Translations under genes and position numbers: made by a program
The notes under the pieces: generated by a model
Told to the model about the DNA's origin: nothing
The model's input: the letters and a program-made list of their open reading frames with translations, nothing else
Databases searched by the model: none
NCBI GenBank assembly: GCA_002083615.1
Contig: MSXO01000007.1
Span: forward strand, 1-43,239
DNA from: Proteobacteria bacterium ST_bin11
GTDB lineage: Bacteria > Pseudomonadota > Gammaproteobacteria > Methylococcales > Methylomonadaceae
Length of the DNA: 43,239 bases
Direction: 5' to 3'
In this document: positions 42,693 through 43,239 of the stretch, one piece after another
How the letters are laid out: each line of letters opens with the position of its first letter
Position numbering within the stretch: position 1 is the stretch's first letter

Positions 42693-42771
42693 AATTATGT
42701 GAGTCATTGATCTGGTTGTTTTTAAATTGATCCATTGAGCATCCAGTAAATTTTATACGAACGCAGGTGTA

Positions 42772-42890
42772 TGGCTTTGCCACAACTCAACCGGCCAGTC
42801 GGGTTACTACCACCATGCAAGACTGGAGCTAAACAGCAATAGGTAGTAAAAGTCTGGGCGCCTCAATCCCGACTCTTCATGAGACTGGGG
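42772..42890 (+). ncRNA. Possible structured leader RNA with interleaved pairings
   Basis: CCAGTC (42795-42800) pairs with GACTGG (42821-42826), while TTACTACC (42804-42811) pairs with GGTAGTAA (42842-42849), so the two stems interlock like a pseudoknot. A further stem AGTC-T-GGG/CCC-GACT (42851-42874) competes with CCC/GGG pairing to 42887-42889. The stretch GGCCAGTCGGGTTAC recalls the 3' half of c-di-GMP-I aptamers, but the GCAAAGCC box appears as GCTTTGCC and the 5' half does not match. The family is therefore unassigned. It ends about 20 bases before a small membrane ORF. Confidence 0.35.
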
Positions 42891-42911
42891 CATGTTAAAT
42901 AGGGAAGCCAA

Positions 42912-43061
42912 ATGGCGAAACCAATTTTAACGAGTTCAGCAGGTTTGCATCTTAGAATCAGTGCGTTTGGCGCATTGTTCGCCACCTTGGTTGTGAGCTT
43001 TGAACCCTTGACAGCATTCATGCTAACAATGGTTGCGGCACTCGTATTATCTAGGCTGTAG
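42912..43061 (+). CDS. Small hydrophobic protein, 49 aa
   Basis: ATG 42912 opens a 49-codon frame ending TAG 43061, with AGGGAAG eight bases upstream. The product starts MAKPILTSSAGLHLRISAFG and continues as one or two short hydrophobic helices (ALFATLVVSF; FMLTMVAALVLS) ending SRL. No family is recognised. A single-pass or hairpin inner-membrane miniprotein is likely. The possible structured RNA directly upstream is the best argument that it is expressed. Confidence 0.5.
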   Translation: MAKPILTSSAGLHLRISAFGALFATLVVSFEPLTAFMLTMVAALVLSRL

Positions 43062-43193
43062 TCCTAGGCTCGTATTCAGTTAGGCTGGCGAGCCGCCTTA
43101 CTTGTTTCGAGATCTTCAAAACAACTTTCCTGAGTTCAAGGGCTAACTTTGCGTAAAGTCGGCTTTACAGTAATTGCTTTTGTGTTAAGTAAG

Positions 43194-43238
43194 CTTAACG
43201 CTAGCAATAGTAGTTATAAGCAGACTTAACGCTAGCAA
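43194..43238. repeat. Two direct copies of CTTAACGCTAGCAA at the window edge
   Basis: Identical 14-base units begin at 43194 and 43225, a period of 31 bases. The first also forms a small inverted repeat with GTTAAG just upstream. The window ends one base after the second copy, so it cannot be seen whether an array continues. Confidence 0.55.
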
Positions 43239-43239
43239 C

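Overview
The window is chromosomal DNA from a gammaproteobacterium. Its gene orders are gammaproteobacterial: tyrS / M23 peptidase / anmK / erpA, pdxA-rsmA, leuCDB-asd-fimV, and flgBCDEFGHIJKL beside cheR-cheV and flgA-flgM-flgN. A VPLPA-CTERM secreted protein and a heme d1 gene cluster fit a Methylomonas-like methanotroph (Methylococcales). That assignment is inference from gene content and remembered relatives; no 16S gene or methane oxidation gene lies here.

Layout. 1-5.1 kb: housekeeping and cell-wall genes (tyrS, M23 endopeptidase, anmK, erpA, sixA). 5.1-12.2 kb: a minus-strand cluster for heme d1 synthesis. In transcription order it reads cd1-type protein, small cytochrome c, nirC, a cold-shock/Excalibur membrane protein, nirF, nirD, nirL, nirG, nirH, nirJ. 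A divergent MarR-type regulator with a cysteine-rich tail (12.4-13.0 kb) faces it. 13.1-23.0 kb: plus-strand core genes pdxA, rsmA, adk, leuC, a 25-codon ORF, leuD, leuB, asd, fimV. 23.4-27.7 kb: a B12-binding radical SAM protein, an SDR-family protein, a VPLPA-CTERM protein, a hairpin-rich gene-poor stretch and an orphan gene. 27.9-42.4 kb: a flagellar and chemotaxis block. 42.45 kb to the end: tRNA-Arg(CCT), a degenerate tRNA 3' half, a possible structured RNA, a 49-residue membrane ORF and direct repeats at the edge.

How the parts work together. The nir cluster encodes four separate siroheme decarboxylase-type proteins (NirD, NirL, NirG, NirH), the radical SAM enzyme NirJ, NirF and NirC. 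The position nirS holds in Pseudomonas is occupied by a cd1-fold protein that lacks both distal active-site histidines of NirS, so it is more likely NirN-like or a new type than a nitrite reductase. No nirS or nirE is in the window. The flagellar block reads as a regulated cascade: sigma-54-type promoters precede flgB and flgA, a sigma-28-type promoter precedes the anti-sigma gene flgM, and the flgG ribosome binding site lies inside a hairpin.

Most exciting leads: the histidine-less cd1 protein in the nirS slot; the Cys4-tailed MarR regulator facing it; the cold-shock/TM/Excalibur protein embedded in the operon; and the possible structured leader with interleaved pairings before a tiny membrane protein near the right end.
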